A stretch of DNA of 64,000 nucleotides, taken from assembly GCF_023277115.1 (NCBI RefSeq), contig NZ_JALQCS010000001.1, forward strand, positions 1,916,001 to 1,980,000, written 5' to 3'. Positions 8,671-19,200 of this stretch are shown piece by piece. The notes under the pieces are model-generated. The model did no database searches, was not told the DNA's origin, and saw only the letters and a list, made by a program, of their open reading frames with translations. Both the position numbers and the translations under genes were made by a program. Numbering within the stretch: position 1 is the first letter of the stretch; every line of letters starts with the position of its first letter. Source of the stretch: Acidithiobacillus acidisediminis. GTDB lineage: Bacteria; Pseudomonadota; Gammaproteobacteria; Acidithiobacillales; Acidithiobacillaceae.

Positions 8671-11600
8671 GTTTTAACTATCTCCATAAGCCTCCCGAAG
8701 CTGTCCACCACGTCGTACCTGACATTCTCCGGGGCGAAACGGCGGTTCATCTCATCAAAGAACTTGCGGGCGCATTTGATCTTGGTTTCTTCGATCTCGC
8801 GCAGATCCATCGAGGACATCGATCCTTTGGTTTCTGCAACGAAGTAGATGTGCTTCACCGCGCCTTCCTTGAACGAGATGGCCCAGTCCGGGTTGTAGTC
8901 TCCGACCGGGGTCGGGATCAGGAAACCGCGCGGTAGCTTGGCGTACACAATGACTTCGGTGCTGGCCTCCAACGCCTCTGCAAAATCACGCTCCCGCTTC
9001 GAGCCGGAATCTGGCAGTACGAAGTCGTAGATGTGGTGCCTGGGCGTCTTGACTGCGTTGCTGAAGTCCTGCTTGGTTTGCCCGGCAGTGAAGATGTCGA
9101 GGTCGAACTTGTCTTCGACCGGATCGTAGGCCAGATGCTCGATGATGACGGTAGCCTTCTGCTCGTTGATCAGGCGAATCGCTTCGGCGATGAAGCTCTC
9201 TGGGTTGGTCTTAAACTGCGCGAATACGGTCGCGTTGAGCCCCTTGAGGATCTCGGTCACCGTGCGTCGCGTCAGCTGAGTGCCTTCGGCAAGCTTACCG
9301 ATCAGGTCGTACTTGACCGCCGAATGGATCGAGGCGCGGTTGGTTTCCGTCTGTGTGGCTTTCAATTCGAAGGCATCGCCGGCCTTTATTTCGTCATAGG
9401 TCACGGCGGCTGCCTGTTCGCCGTGCTGGATGGTGTACTGCATCGGGGTCACACGAAGCCCAGCATCTTTGTCGTTGAGAGTCTTTACCGCTATCTGCAC
9501 CAGTTCATCGGAGTCGAAGTCGACGCTGTACACCGCCTTGCGATTGATCCGATGCCACAGCGCTTTGAACTCCTGCTTCTCGAAGTTGGCGTTGAGCGGG
9601 TTCTTCTTGGGTTTGCGATCGTCGCTAATGTCAGGCAGCTGGCTCTCGCTGAACACGCTGTCAATCAATTGGAAAACCTGCTCGGCGTGCGGAACCAGAT
9701 CCTCGGGCAAAGGCGCCAGTGTCCCGTCTTTTTTGGCCTCGTGGTAGACGCTGGTGATGCGGTCAGCGTCATCGGTGTAGTCGTGCTTGAGCAGGTATTT
9801 GTAGATCTGCTTGGCGAGTTGCGGTGTGACCTCGACATCACCAGTCGCCGTCTTCAGAACTTTGCCGGTGAAGTAGGCCTCGTCCGCTACGCGCGGACGC
9901 GCCGACAGCGACTCGCTGATGTCCTTCTGCAGCGCCGTGACAAACTCCCTGTAGCTCTCGCTGGCCACCACGGTCAAAACATTGATGTCGTGTACCGTGA
10001 CTGGGTTATCCATGCGGTCACCACTTTGGTTGACGCACAGCCGCAAGCCACGCCCCACCTCCTGGCGGCGGGAAATCGTGTTATCGCTATGCTTCAGTGC
10101 GCAGATGACAAACACGTTCGGGTTGTCCCAGCCTTCACGCAGTGCCGAGTGGGAGAAGATGAAGCGTACCGGCTCGGCGAACGACAGCAGCCGCTCCTTG
10201 TCCTTCAGGATCAGGTCGTAGGCGTCCACGTCGTCGGAAAGCCCCGCGTTCTCGCCACGCGCCGCGACCGTGGGGTCGGCCAGTCGTTTGCTCTTCTTGT
10301 CGATGGAGAAATAGCCGCTGTGCGTCTTTTCGGCAGAAATGCCTTTTAGGTACTTGATATACGGCGTCTCATCCAGATCTAGCACCTCGTTGAGGTAGAG
10401 CTGATACTCCTCCTCGAAGATGCGGGCGTACTCGCCTTTCTCGTCCGGTGCGCTGTAGTCGCGGTATTTGGCAACTTCGTCGATGAAGAAGAGCGTCAGC
10501 ACCTTCACGCCTTGCTCGAACAACGGCTGTTCTTTATCGAAGTGCGCCTTGATGGCCTCGCGAATTTGAATGCGGCGCAGCGCGGTCTCGGTCACATCAC
10601 CGATTGCATCCCCGACGGTGAGCTCGACACCATTGGTGAAGCTCAGGGTGTCGGAGTTGGCGTTGATGTCCGCGACTACATAGCCACGGTACTGATCCAG
10701 CTCGTTTGAAAAACCATCGGAGAAGAGGTTGTCTCCTTTGGAGATCTTGCGCACCACGCGCTTGATCTCGCCGCTTTTCAGCTTCTGCTCGAACTCAACA
10801 CGGGCCACAGGCGCCTTGCTCGAAATCTCGATGGACTGCAAGTACAGATAGCCCGCCGTGCCCGCCAGGCCTTTCACCGCGATGCCGCGCACCGCGATCT
10901 TCTTTACCAGCTTCTGGCTATAGGCGTCCAGCGCGTCTAGCCGGTGAATCTTGTTGTGCGTGGTCTTGTGGGTGGCCGAGTAGCGCAACACCATCAGCGC
11001 CTTGAACTCCTCCAGCGACTTCAACGTCGCCGCGCCTTCCATCTTCTGCGGTTCATCCAGGATCAGGATGGGGCGGTTAGCGCTGATCACGTCGATGGGC
11101 TTGCGCGACTGGAAATCGTCCAGCACGTCATAAATGCGGCGGTTGTCGGCTCCTCGCGCGGCGAAGGCCTGCACGTTGATCACCATCACGTTGATGCCCG
11201 CGTCAGACGAGAAGCTCTCCAGGTGGTGCAGCTGTTTCGAGTTGTAGATGAAGAATCGCGCCTTCTTGTGGTAAGTCTCCAGGAAGTGCTCTGCAGTGAT
11301 CTGCAGCGACTTGGCTACGCCTTCACGGATGGCGATGCTGGGTACCACGATGATGAACTTGCTCCAGCCGTATTGCTTGTTCAGCTCAAAGATCGTCTTG
11401 ATGTAGCAATAGGTCTTGCCGGTGCCAGTTTCCATCTCGATGTCGAGATTGACCCTTGCCACCTTGGTCTTGACCAGCGCGTCAGATACCGGCAGGTTCT
11501 GGCCGTGCTGCACGGCTCGGATGTTGTCGAGCAGCGCTGTTTCCGACAACGTGAAGTCGGCGTTGCGAAATGCAGCTTCCATGTCCAGTGCGGTTTCAGA

Positions 11601-11774
11601 CGCCCGGACCCCCAGCGGAAGCAGCCCCTGCGTACTCACGGGAGCAGTTTTCTGGCTACCGAGATCGAGCCGGTAGCGAACGCCGCCATGATGCGGAACC
11701 TGCCCCTTGAAGCAGTCGACCACAGCTTGCACTGCCGCCGTCTGGTAGGCCTGCGTCTTGAATTTGAGCTTCAT
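8667..11774 (-). CDS. res: Type III-like restriction subunit Res (DEAD/DEAH helicase-nuclease)
   Basis: This 1035-residue superfamily-2 helicase/endonuclease is the cutting and translocating subunit of type III R-M systems. It shows [11 protein letters not shown] (Walker A), [11 protein letters not shown] (motif II), RYSATH (motif III) and VGRGLRL (motif VI). Near the C-terminus NPDW and YFVAETKG form the PD-(D/E)XK nuclease. ATG 11774 is preferred over the upstream TTG of the same frame. Unlike textbook mod-res pairs, the partner mod is separated by an AlbA-type gene and a 133-bp gap with four TTCTCTGCA repeats. It is co-oriented with the whole cluster. Confidence 0.9.
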   Translation of the reverse strand: MKLKFKTQAYQTAAVQAVVDCFKGQVPHHGGVRYRLDLGSQKTAPVSTQGLLPLGVRASETALDMEAAFRNADFTLSETALLDNIRAVQHGQNLPVSDALVKTKVARVNLDIEMETGTGKTYCYIKTIFELNKQYGWSKFIIVVPSIAIREGVAKSLQITAEHFLETYHKKARFFIYNSKQLHHLESFSSDAGINVMVINVQAFAARGADNRRIYDVLDDFQSRKPIDVISANRPILILDEPQKMEGAATLKSLEEFKALMVLRYSATHKTTHNKIHRLDALDAYSQKLVKKIAVRGIAVKGLAGTAGYLYLQSIEISSKAPVARVEFEQKLKSGEIKRVVRKISKGDNLFSDGFSNELDQYRGYVVADINANSDTLSFTNGVELTVGDAIGDVTETALRRIQIREAIKAHFDKEQPLFEQGVKVLTLFFIDEVAKYRDYSAPDEKGEYARIFEEEYQLYLNEVLDLDETPYIKYLKGISAEKTHSGYFSIDKKSKRLADPTVAARGENAGLSDDVDAYDLILKDKERLLSFAEPVRFIFSHSALREGWDNPNVFVICALKHSDNTISRRQEVGRGLRLCVNQSGDRMDNPVTVHDINVLTVVASESYREFVTALQKDISESLSARPRVADEAYFTGKVLKTATGDVEVTPQLAKQIYKYLLKHDYTDDADRITSVYHEAKKDGTLAPLPEDLVPHAEQVFQLIDSVFSESQLPDISDDRKPKKNPLNANFEKQEFKALWHRINRKAVYSVDFDSDELVQIAVKTLNDKDAGLRVTPMQYTIQHGEQAAAVTYDEIKAGDAFELKATQTETNRASIHSAVKYDLIGKLAEGTQLTRRTVTEILKGLNATVFAQFKTNPESFIAEAIRLINEQKATVIIEHLAYDPVEDKFDLDIFTAGQTKQDFSNAVKTPRHHIYDFVLPDSGSKRERDFAEALEASTEVIVYAKLPRGFLIPTPVGDYNPDWAISFKEGAVKHIYFVAETKGSMSSMDLREIEETKIKCARKFFDEMNRRFAPENVRYDVVDSFGRLMEIVKT

Positions 11775-11776
11775 TT

Positions 11777-11926
11777 TTCTCTGCAATCCTTCCGTACATA
11801 TCTATGCATCTTCTCTGCACTGTCAGTTTTCAGAGAAGAACAACCAGTTGATTTACAAGAAGTTAATTTGGCGACGATTCCATAACCTCCGATTTCTTCT
11901 CTGCACATCATTCGCCCTTCTCTGCA
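11777..11926. repeat. Four TTCTCTGCA repeats between the AlbA-type gene and res
   Basis: Exact copies of TTCTCTGCA occur at 11777-11785, 11811-11819, 11897-11905 and 11918-11926. A partial inverted copy, CAGAGAAG, lies near 11830. The first abuts the res start and the last lies in the final codons of the upstream gene. The gap is more AT-rich than the genes. A regulator binding array controlling res separately is plausible. Confidence 0.55.
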
Positions 11927-13575
11927 AGCACCCACCGAGGGACATGGTCACTGCCCTGGTTCTCGATCAAACCCCGACGCCTCAATTTCGTGAGCAGATT
12001 ACTGATCTTATTGACTTTTTGCTTCTCATCCAGCGCATCGCTGAGCTTGTCCAGCAGTAGCTTGTTGACCTCCACGCGACTCGCCTGCCCAAACTTTTCG
12101 AGGTAATCCGTCAACAGCTTGGCGTAGAACGCATCATCCTGTGCCCGTGTCCGGATGTAGTCCGCTTTCCTCGCCGTAACGATGGCTACGGCGGCCGACA
12201 CATGGAAGTTGGGCTTGCGCCCCTCGATCAGTTGCATCCGTTTCAGACGAGCTGCGGCCTCATCGGGGATGGGCAGTTTCTTCTGCACCCGGTCCAGCGC
12301 CAGTACGTCGGCCAGCGGCAGGTCGGTTTTCTGGATTAACAGGCGGCTGTATGCCGGATCGACTACACCGCCGTAGACCGTCATCTTCACCACACCGGGT
12401 TCGCTCAGGTCGTAGTCGGGCAGCGGGAAATAACGCCGAGCCTGACCTTTGTAAATCTGGTGAATGCCGTAGCCCATCGTGTCGATCATGTTCAGCTCGG
12501 CCATTGCCTGGGCGAGGAACGGGTTTCGGTAGCGGCGCGGCGTCTTGTGCCCTTCGACGTATTCGTCAGGCAGACCCTCGAAGAAGCTGCCTTCATTCTC
12601 GAACAGCAACTTGTCCGGCAACTCGGTCACCAGAACACGGCCATTGCGTGTGTAGTCCTGATGGGCAATGCAGTTATGCAGCGCTTCCAGCACGATCTTC
12701 TGGTCGTACTTGGAGACCTCGACCAGGATCAGCTGATCCTGCGGCAAGATGCGCAACTGGATATTGCGGATGCGCTGGTACAAGCGCGTGGTGCTGAGCA
12801 AAAAAGGCGGGGCGAAGTGCTCGTAGGCGCGCTCCGCCCCCTCCAGCTTCCAGGTCAGTTGCGCGGGATGCGGCGACAGGTGAAAGGCCGCTTCGGCCTT
12901 GCCGAGCAAGAGTAAGGCGGCGCGTGTGACCTGCCCATTCTGGGTTAGCCGGGCGCGATCCAGAAAAGTCGCCAGCGGCCAGTTCGCCACCTCATCCGGT
13001 TTAAAACGATTGGCGTACTTCTGGGCGAAGGAATCGCGCGCCTTCTGTATGGCATCCGTATCCAGGTCTGCCAGGGTAGCGTCGGGCACCACCTGCGCTG
13101 TCCAGTCCTGCGCCAAGGTCTGGTGGCGTATTTCATCCTGCTTGTCCAGCCCCAGCGAAATCAGGCTTTCGCCTGCGCGGGCGTAGTAATGCCCCTTCCA
13201 TGCGATCGGAATGCCTCTGGGCGCGGCGGGAACCTCAAACAACACCACGCGGCCATCCGCATGATGCAGCTCGTGTATGTCGCGAAAGGTCATGCGTGGC
13301 TCGGCGTTTTCGGCAATCTGCATCTTCAGCGATTGCAGGCGATCGGCTTGCGGTCGGTAGTCGCTGCCCACCACGGAGCGGGTCTTGTTGCTCACGCCGA
13401 ACACCAGCCAGGCGGACTCAGCGCCGCGCAGGTTGGCTTCGTTTGCCAGCGCGGAGAAATACTTCCCGATGTCATCGGTGCTGTAGTCATTGTCCGCCTG
13501 TTTGAACTCGACCACCTCATTTTCCCAAGTGGCGATCAATTCCGACAGCAACTGAGCGAGCCTTGCCTGTTCCAT
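11908..13575 (-). CDS. AlbA_2/Schlafen-type putative DNA-binding ATP-binding protein
   Basis: This 555-residue protein has an N-terminal AlbA_2 (Schlafen-type) domain (EVVEFKQADNDYSTDDIGKY with FSALANEANLRG). It is followed by an ATPase-like C-terminal region of the HATPase_c_4 type (EALHNCIAHQDY, LLFENEGSFFEGLP, AMAELNMIDTMGYGI). A winged-helix-like tail ends the protein. These proteins are often annotated as transcriptional regulators and recur in defence islands between mod and res. It starts 10 nt after the mod stop. Its role here, regulator or extra effector, is unknown. Confidence 0.8.
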   Translation of the reverse strand: MEQARLAQLLSELIATWENEVVEFKQADNDYSTDDIGKYFSALANEANLRGAESAWLVFGVSNKTRSVVGSDYRPQADRLQSLKMQIAENAEPRMTFRDIHELHHADGRVVLFEVPAAPRGIPIAWKGHYYARAGESLISLGLDKQDEIRHQTLAQDWTAQVVPDATLADLDTDAIQKARDSFAQKYANRFKPDEVANWPLATFLDRARLTQNGQVTRAALLLLGKAEAAFHLSPHPAQLTWKLEGAERAYEHFAPPFLLSTTRLYQRIRNIQLRILPQDQLILVEVSKYDQKIVLEALHNCIAHQDYTRNGRVLVTELPDKLLFENEGSFFEGLPDEYVEGHKTPRRYRNPFLAQAMAELNMIDTMGYGIHQIYKGQARRYFPLPDYDLSEPGVVKMTVYGGVVDPAYSRLLIQKTDLPLADVLALDRVQKKLPIPDEAAARLKRMQLIEGRKPNFHVSAAVAIVTARKADYIRTRAQDDAFYAKLLTDYLEKFGQASRVEVNKLLLDKLSDALDEKQKVNKISNLLTKLRRRGLIENQGSDHVPRWVLAEKGE

Positions 13576-13585
13576 CCCGCCCTCC

Positions 13586-15574
13586 TCAGATGGACTTCAC
13601 TTCGGTGACGGGCGACAACAGCTTGAAAATCTGCTCCACGTTGATCTTGGTGGCGTCGTCCTTGAAGCCCGCATCGCGGAACACCACGCGCAGCGGTTGG
13701 CGCTTGGCCAGTTCTTTCACGAAGGCTTCGTCGATGCCACTGTGCGCGTCAAAGCAGGCGGCCAGTGCGTTGCCGTCGACAAAGAACACATCCTTGCCCT
13801 GAATGGACTGTTTGGTAATGGGCAGAGCCAGGTCGACGCCCCAATCCAGCATCACCTGGAACAGCAGGTCTTCCGGCGTGCGGTCGGGCTTGATGTTATC
13901 GACGAACAGTTCGAACTTGACCTTGTCGAACGCATCTGGGGCGTAGTAAACGTCGACCATGTTGGAGGTACCAAGTGTCAGGACACGAAAACCAAGGTCG
14001 ACCGTTTCTTCTCGGGCCGCTTCAGATATGGCCCTTGCTGCCCGCCTGATCCTCTCCTTTGTCAGAGAAGGTATGACTTTTGGAAAATTCTGCTTTTCGC
14101 AGAAGATATACCCATCCTTCTGATTCTTATCATCGAATTTAAGAGGCTCCGCTAGCTGGATCAGTAGCCACCGTACATTTTCACCAAACTCGGAGTTGTA
14201 ATCCATGACGCCGTGCGCAGTCGTTCCCGATCCCGCAAAAAAGTCCATAACCACTTCTCCGGACTTGACGCGCGATATTTCACATAGGTACTTAATCAAC
14301 GATGATGGCTTAGCAAAGCTAAACGGCACGCCGAGCTCCTTTAGCTCATGGGAGCTGTTTTGATTTATATGATCCTCAATAAGACTATTTGGCTTGGCAC
14401 TCGAATTGGCAATCACGTCACTCAAATAAGTCTTCGTGAATACGTTCCATAACACCGCATTGCCGTTTGAATCAACTAAATTAGAGGATCGAACTCTTTT
14501 AACGACAATCTTGTCCTTATTGTTGAGATACGTTTCTCGACTCCACCTCCACACCTTATCCGCACCCGTGACTGGAGCCACTCCTGCCCCATCCACCTTG
14601 GTTGCGGGAAAAGTGTTGCCGGGAGGAATTAGCAAAGTACCATCTGGGGCTTCTATGTAATATCGCTGATTGCTGCAACCTCGCATCGAGTCCAGGCTAG
14701 TCATGTACAGTCGAACAAGTTGATACTTTTCACCTTTCCGAGGACCATCCTCATCTGCATGCTTATAGGCACTTACATTGACACCGCCAAAGAACACCTC
14801 GCAGAATTCTTTGTTCTTTGCATATGTCAAAATGTAGTCAAAATTTGGCGACCAATAATCGCCTTGATTATTTGCCTTCTTTGATACTCGACATGCACAT
14901 CCTAGAAAATTTTCCTCACCGAAGACTTCGTCGCACAACTTCTTTAGAGATGCTTGTTCATCGTCGCCGATTGATATAAAGATGAGCCCATTGTCTGACA
15001 GTAAGCTTCTCGCAAGTCTGAGCCTTGGATAAATCATGCTAAGCCAGTCAGAGTGAAACCTTCCGTTCGATTCATTGTTTGCAACCAGCTTATTCCCAGC
15101 ATCATCTTGTTGAAAAGATCGAATAAAATATTCTTCCGCCGTCTCAACAAAACTGTCCTCATAGATGAAGTCGTTCCCCGTGTTGTAGGGGGGGTCGATG
15201 TAAATCATCTTGACCTTGCCTAGATAGGTTTCCTGCAAGAGCTTCAGCGCGTCGAGATTATCGCCCTCGATAAACAGGTTCTTCGTGGTATCAAAGTCCA
15301 CGCTTTCATCGCGGCAGGGGCGCAGCGTCTTGGCAATCGGCGCGTTGGCTGTGAGCAAGGCTTCACGCTTACCTGGCCAGTTCAGGTGGTAGCGTTCCTG
15401 CGGCCCTTCCACAATCGACTCGGCCAACTCTTGCCGCAACTGGTCAAAATCCACGGCCATTTTCACGCTGCCGTCCTCGCCCTTGGCTTCGGTGACGCAG
15501 CCCGGAAACAGCTCACGAATGCGGGCGATGTTGTCCTGCGTGAGATTCGGCGAGTGCATTTTCAGTTTTTCCAT
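13586..15574 (-). CDS. mod: Type III-like site-specific DNA methyltransferase Mod
   Basis: This 662-residue N6-adenine methyltransferase has the beta-class order: the catalytic DPPY motif (IDPPYNTGND, about 127-135) precedes the SAM-binding FFAGSGTT (about 443-450). The target recognition domain between them is encoded by a distinctly AT-rich stretch (about 14070-15170), while both ends match the GC-rich neighbours, suggesting domain exchange. ATG 15574 has AGAGGAG 7 nt upstream and is preferred over an upstream in-frame start. In type III systems Mod sets specificity for both methylation and cutting by Res. Confidence 0.92.
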   Translation of the reverse strand: MEKLKMHSPNLTQDNIARIRELFPGCVTEAKGEDGSVKMAVDFDQLRQELAESIVEGPQERYHLNWPGKREALLTANAPIAKTLRPCRDESVDFDTTKNLFIEGDNLDALKLLQETYLGKVKMIYIDPPYNTGNDFIYEDSFVETAEEYFIRSFQQDDAGNKLVANNESNGRFHSDWLSMIYPRLRLARSLLSDNGLIFISIGDDEQASLKKLCDEVFGEENFLGCACRVSKKANNQGDYWSPNFDYILTYAKNKEFCEVFFGGVNVSAYKHADEDGPRKGEKYQLVRLYMTSLDSMRGCSNQRYYIEAPDGTLLIPPGNTFPATKVDGAGVAPVTGADKVWRWSRETYLNNKDKIVVKRVRSSNLVDSNGNAVLWNVFTKTYLSDVIANSSAKPNSLIEDHINQNSSHELKELGVPFSFAKPSSLIKYLCEISRVKSGEVVMDFFAGSGTTAHGVMDYNSEFGENVRWLLIQLAEPLKFDDKNQKDGYIFCEKQNFPKVIPSLTKERIRRAARAISEAAREETVDLGFRVLTLGTSNMVDVYYAPDAFDKVKFELFVDNIKPDRTPEDLLFQVMLDWGVDLALPITKQSIQGKDVFFVDGNALAACFDAHSGIDEAFVKELAKRQPLRVVFRDAGFKDDATKINVEQIFKLLSPVTEVKSI

Positions 15575-15612
15575 ATTCACTCCTCTGGTCACTGCATTTC
15601 CGATATCAGGGC

Positions 15613-16299
15613 TCAGCAGCTCAATTGTTCAAGTTCAGTTTTCAATTGCCGCAGGGCCGCGTTGATCTCAACCTTGCGCTTAAATTGCTTTTCCTTAGCC
15701 AGTCTCGCCTGGGTCTTTTCCACTTCGCGGCGCTTGGCTTCTGCCTGCTCGATGCGCACGACCCAGTCGGACAAGGACTCCTGTGAACGTATCGGGAGCG
15801 GCAACAGGCCTTGCAACAAGCCGATGTAGAGGTTAGCCATGTCGAGGGCTACCGGCATAGCCGTCCGGACAGTGCTGGCTGGCATCCAGTCGCTGTGGAA
15901 GTAGCTGGAGAGCACCCAGCAACGGGCGTCGGCTTCGCTCGGCCGCTTGTACGCGGCAATCACCTGTGTTCGGCCATCAAAGCTCAGCTCGAAGATGATG
16001 GGAAACTGCACCGCTCTATCGATGCAGCGCAAAACGTCCAGATTCAGCTCCGACGTCTTGAGCTGGATCGAGAAAATCTGGATTTCCGGCACACCGGACC
16101 GCGCTGGCAGGTTGATCGTTTCTGGGGCGAGCTTGTACTGCCAGACGATCTGCTCCACCTGCCGGGTGAACAAGTCCTTCAGCCTCGTATTGGCACCGCT
16201 GTGTTCGTAGATCTTGTTCTTTGGCAGGGTGCGGCCAAAGGCGGCTTGCTTGGGATAGGCGATCAGCGCTAGTTTTTGTGTGGACGCTCTTTGACTCAT
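15613..16299 (-). CDS. DUF4391 domain protein
   Basis: This 228-residue DUF4391 family protein overlaps the upstream helicase gene by 4 nt (ATGA), implying coupled translation. The N-terminal part has the family pattern YPKQAAFGRTLPKNKIYEH. The C-terminal ~60 residues form a basic/acidic coiled coil (EAKRREVEKTQARLAKEKQF). DUF4391 genes typically sit between a PLD/SNF2-type helicase and a type III mod gene. The biochemical function is not known. Confidence 0.85.
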   Translation of the reverse strand: MSQRASTQKLALIAYPKQAAFGRTLPKNKIYEHSGANTRLKDLFTRQVEQIVWQYKLAPETINLPARSGVPEIQIFSIQLKTSELNLDVLRCIDRAVQFPIIFELSFDGRTQVIAAYKRPSEADARCWVLSSYFHSDWMPASTVRTAMPVALDMANLYIGLLQGLLPLPIRSQESLSDWVVRIEQAEAKRREVEKTQARLAKEKQFKRKVEINAALRQLKTELEQLSC

Positions 16300-19200
16300 C
16301 CGGCCTCCTGAATCACAAGGAAGCTAATGAGTTCGAAGTCGTCCAGGCCGGCGATGGTGTTAACCAGCGCGGTGGTCTTGCCGCCGCTGAACAGGCTGTC
16401 CAAGTCCTTTTCTTCCTTTACCTCGATCATCGAACGGATGGATTTTCCCAACAGATCCGAGTACGGCTGCATCCGGCGGCCATCTGCGGTTTCCTGATTG
16501 AAGCGCTGGCACACCTCGACAATGGGTTTGTCTTGGCCCTTGCAGCAACTGCGCACCAGATCGAGCAGGCGCTTGACCTCGGTATGGTCGTGAATGACTT
16601 CACCCTCGCGGTTGATGTAGACGAGGTAGTAAGGGTGCAGGCGGTTGTGTTGGTTGACGTTCACGCCGGGATTGCGGTTGCGCAAGGTAAAGATCACGCC
16701 TGGGCGCAGGCCCAACTCCGGCTTGGCAGGCACCACGGCGTGCATCCCGTTGGGCAAATGGCTGAGCTCGCCGTGGGCTTTGACGTAGTTGAGCAAGTCC
16801 ATGCGGAAGTCGTTCAGCCCCAGGTCAGTGATCGACACGCCAGTCTTCAAATCCTCCAGCTCGATCACTTCCTCCTGCAGGCGACGCAGTTGCTCCTTGC
16901 GGTAGGACACATCATTGGATTGGGCGCTCAGCACGTTGTCGTCGCCGGTGGCCGTGACGTCGGCAATCATCATCCGACTCTCAACCCGCTCCTTGAGGTT
17001 GATGTACTCGTCGAGCGAAATGTCGGGCCAGTAGTTGACCAGCTGGATACTGCTGTTGGGCGAGCCAATGCGATCTATCCGGCCAAAGCGCTGGATGATG
17101 CGCACTGGGTTCCAGTGGATGTCGTAGTTGATGAGGTAGTCGCAGTCCTGCAGGTTCTGGCCTTCGGAGATGCAATCAGTGCCGATCAGCAAGTCAATCT
17201 CTGCCGGTTCGTTCGGCAGCACGACGGCTTTCTCCTTCGAACGCGGCGAGAAGAGGGTGAGCAGTTCCTGGAAGTCGTAGCTCTTCTTGAGCGTGGACTG
17301 CGGCGCACCCTTGCCGGTGACCTTGGCCGTGTGGATGGCGAGCGTGGCCAGCAGCTCCGGCGCAAGGTTGGCGTACAGGTAATCAGCGGTGTCGGCAAAG
17401 GCCGTGAAGATCAGCACCTTCCTGTTGCCGGGGTTGATTGGGTTTGCAATCTTGCCAAGCAGTTGCACTTTGAGGTGCTGCAACTTGGCGTCGTCCTGCG
17501 GTGTGATCTTGTTCATTGAAGCCAGCAAGGCATCGATGACCTGTAAGTCCGCCTTCAGTTCGTGCTCCCAGGACGGCAAGTCCATGTCGGCGAGGCTGAT
17601 CTTGATCTTGGCGCCTATTTTTTCAGACTCGTCGCTGTCCCCAATGGTGGACAGGTCGTCGTCGTCCGCGTCGAGGTTTTCCAACTGGTCGGTCAGATCA
17701 TCAATGCTGGTGACGCTGCCGGTCTGATTGAACGTGCTGATCTTGGTCAGCGTATACGTGTGGTTCGCACGCAGGGACTGGAGCGTCAAGCGGAAAGACT
17801 CAATCGAGCTTTCTAGGCGCTTGAGCAGATTCGTTGTCATCAACGCCTGCAGGCTCTTTTCGCGGTCGGCTTGCTTGAGCTTGCCTTTGCCAGCGACCTG
17901 GGTGTCGTACATTTCCTCGTACTTCTTTAGCCGACTTGGCAGGATGTAGCTGATCGGGGCGTACACGGCGAGCTTGAGCAGGGACAGTTGCTCGAAGATC
18001 TCGTTGAAGCTCATCACGTCCGTTCGCTGCGTGAGCGGGCTGTGGAACGACAAAGGCTTGCGGCGCTCGGGGAATTGGCCGATGTCCTTGGTGTCGTAGA
18101 AGGTCTGAATATGCTTGCGCGAGCGTGCAATCGTGACGCTGTCGAGCAATTCGAAGAAGTCGAAGTCCAACGAGTCCAGGATGGCTCGCGCTGTGCGCTC
18201 TTCCGGTGGAAGCTTTGCCCATGCATTGAAGCTGGCCTGCGCACCACGGAAAATATCCTCTACCGTCTTGCCAGTGCGCAGCTTCTTGCTGAGGTTTTCT
18301 GAGTCGCCCTCGTAGGCCAGTGCCAGTTGGTTGCGCAAGTCGGTAAAGCGGTTGTTGACTGGCGTGGCCGACAACATCAGCACCTTGGTCTTGACCCCTT
18401 CCTGAATCACCTTGCGCATCAGCTTTTGGTAGCGGGTTTCCTTGTCCTTGTAGGCGTCGTTGTTGCGGAAGTTGTGCGACTCATCGATGACGACGAGGTC
18501 GTAGTTGCCCCAGTTGATGCGGTTCAGCGGTGTACCGAAGGACTCGCCGCTGATACGGGACAGATCCGTGTGGCAGAGGACGTCGTAGTTGAACCGGTCG
18601 CGGGCGAAGATGTTGGTCTTGAGGTTACGGTTGTAGTTCAGCCAGTTGTCCGCCAGCTTCTTGGGGCAGAGCACCAGCACAGATCGGTTTCGCAACTCGT
18701 AATACTTGATGACTGCCAGTGCGGTGAAGGTCTTGCCCAAGCCGACGCTGTCGGCAAGGATACAGCCGCTGTAGGTTTCCAGCTTGTTGATGATCCCGGT
18801 GGCAGCATCCTTCTGGTAGTTGAAGAGCTTGTTCCAGATCAGGGTGTCCTGGTAGCCGGTGCGGTCGTTGGGCAGGACGTCTTCGTCGATGTCGTCTAGG
18901 AACTCATTGAAAATGTTGTAGAGCATCAGGAAGTAGATGCTCTCGGGTGAGTTCTCTTGGTAAACCGAGGCGATGTGCTCACAAATCTGCGCTGTCACGT
19001 CCTCCAGCTTTTCGGGGTCATTCCAGATCTGATCGAACAGGCTCAGGTATGTAGCGGCAAAAGGTGCCTCATCCATCTTGTTGACGAGGTTGGACACCGC
19101 ATTGCCTTGCTGGTACCCGAGATCGACAGCGGTGAACCCGTGCAGAGGCATGTAAGCCGTGTCGGTGCCACCAGCCTGCACACAGGCGAACTGCTGCATT

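Noticed and set aside
9033-10349. Long plus-strand open frame (438 codons) inside res
   Set aside because: It is the mirror of the res gene. Its sequence has no family resemblance and the opposite strand shows all type III Res motifs.
11777-11926. Short CRISPR-like array
   Set aside because: The repeated unit is only 9 bp, spacing is irregular (34, 86 and 21 bp), and there are no cas genes in the window.
16221-17519. 432-codon plus-strand frame opposite the PLD/SNF2 helicase
   Set aside because: It is a complementary-strand shadow; helicase motifs V and VI are on the minus strand here.
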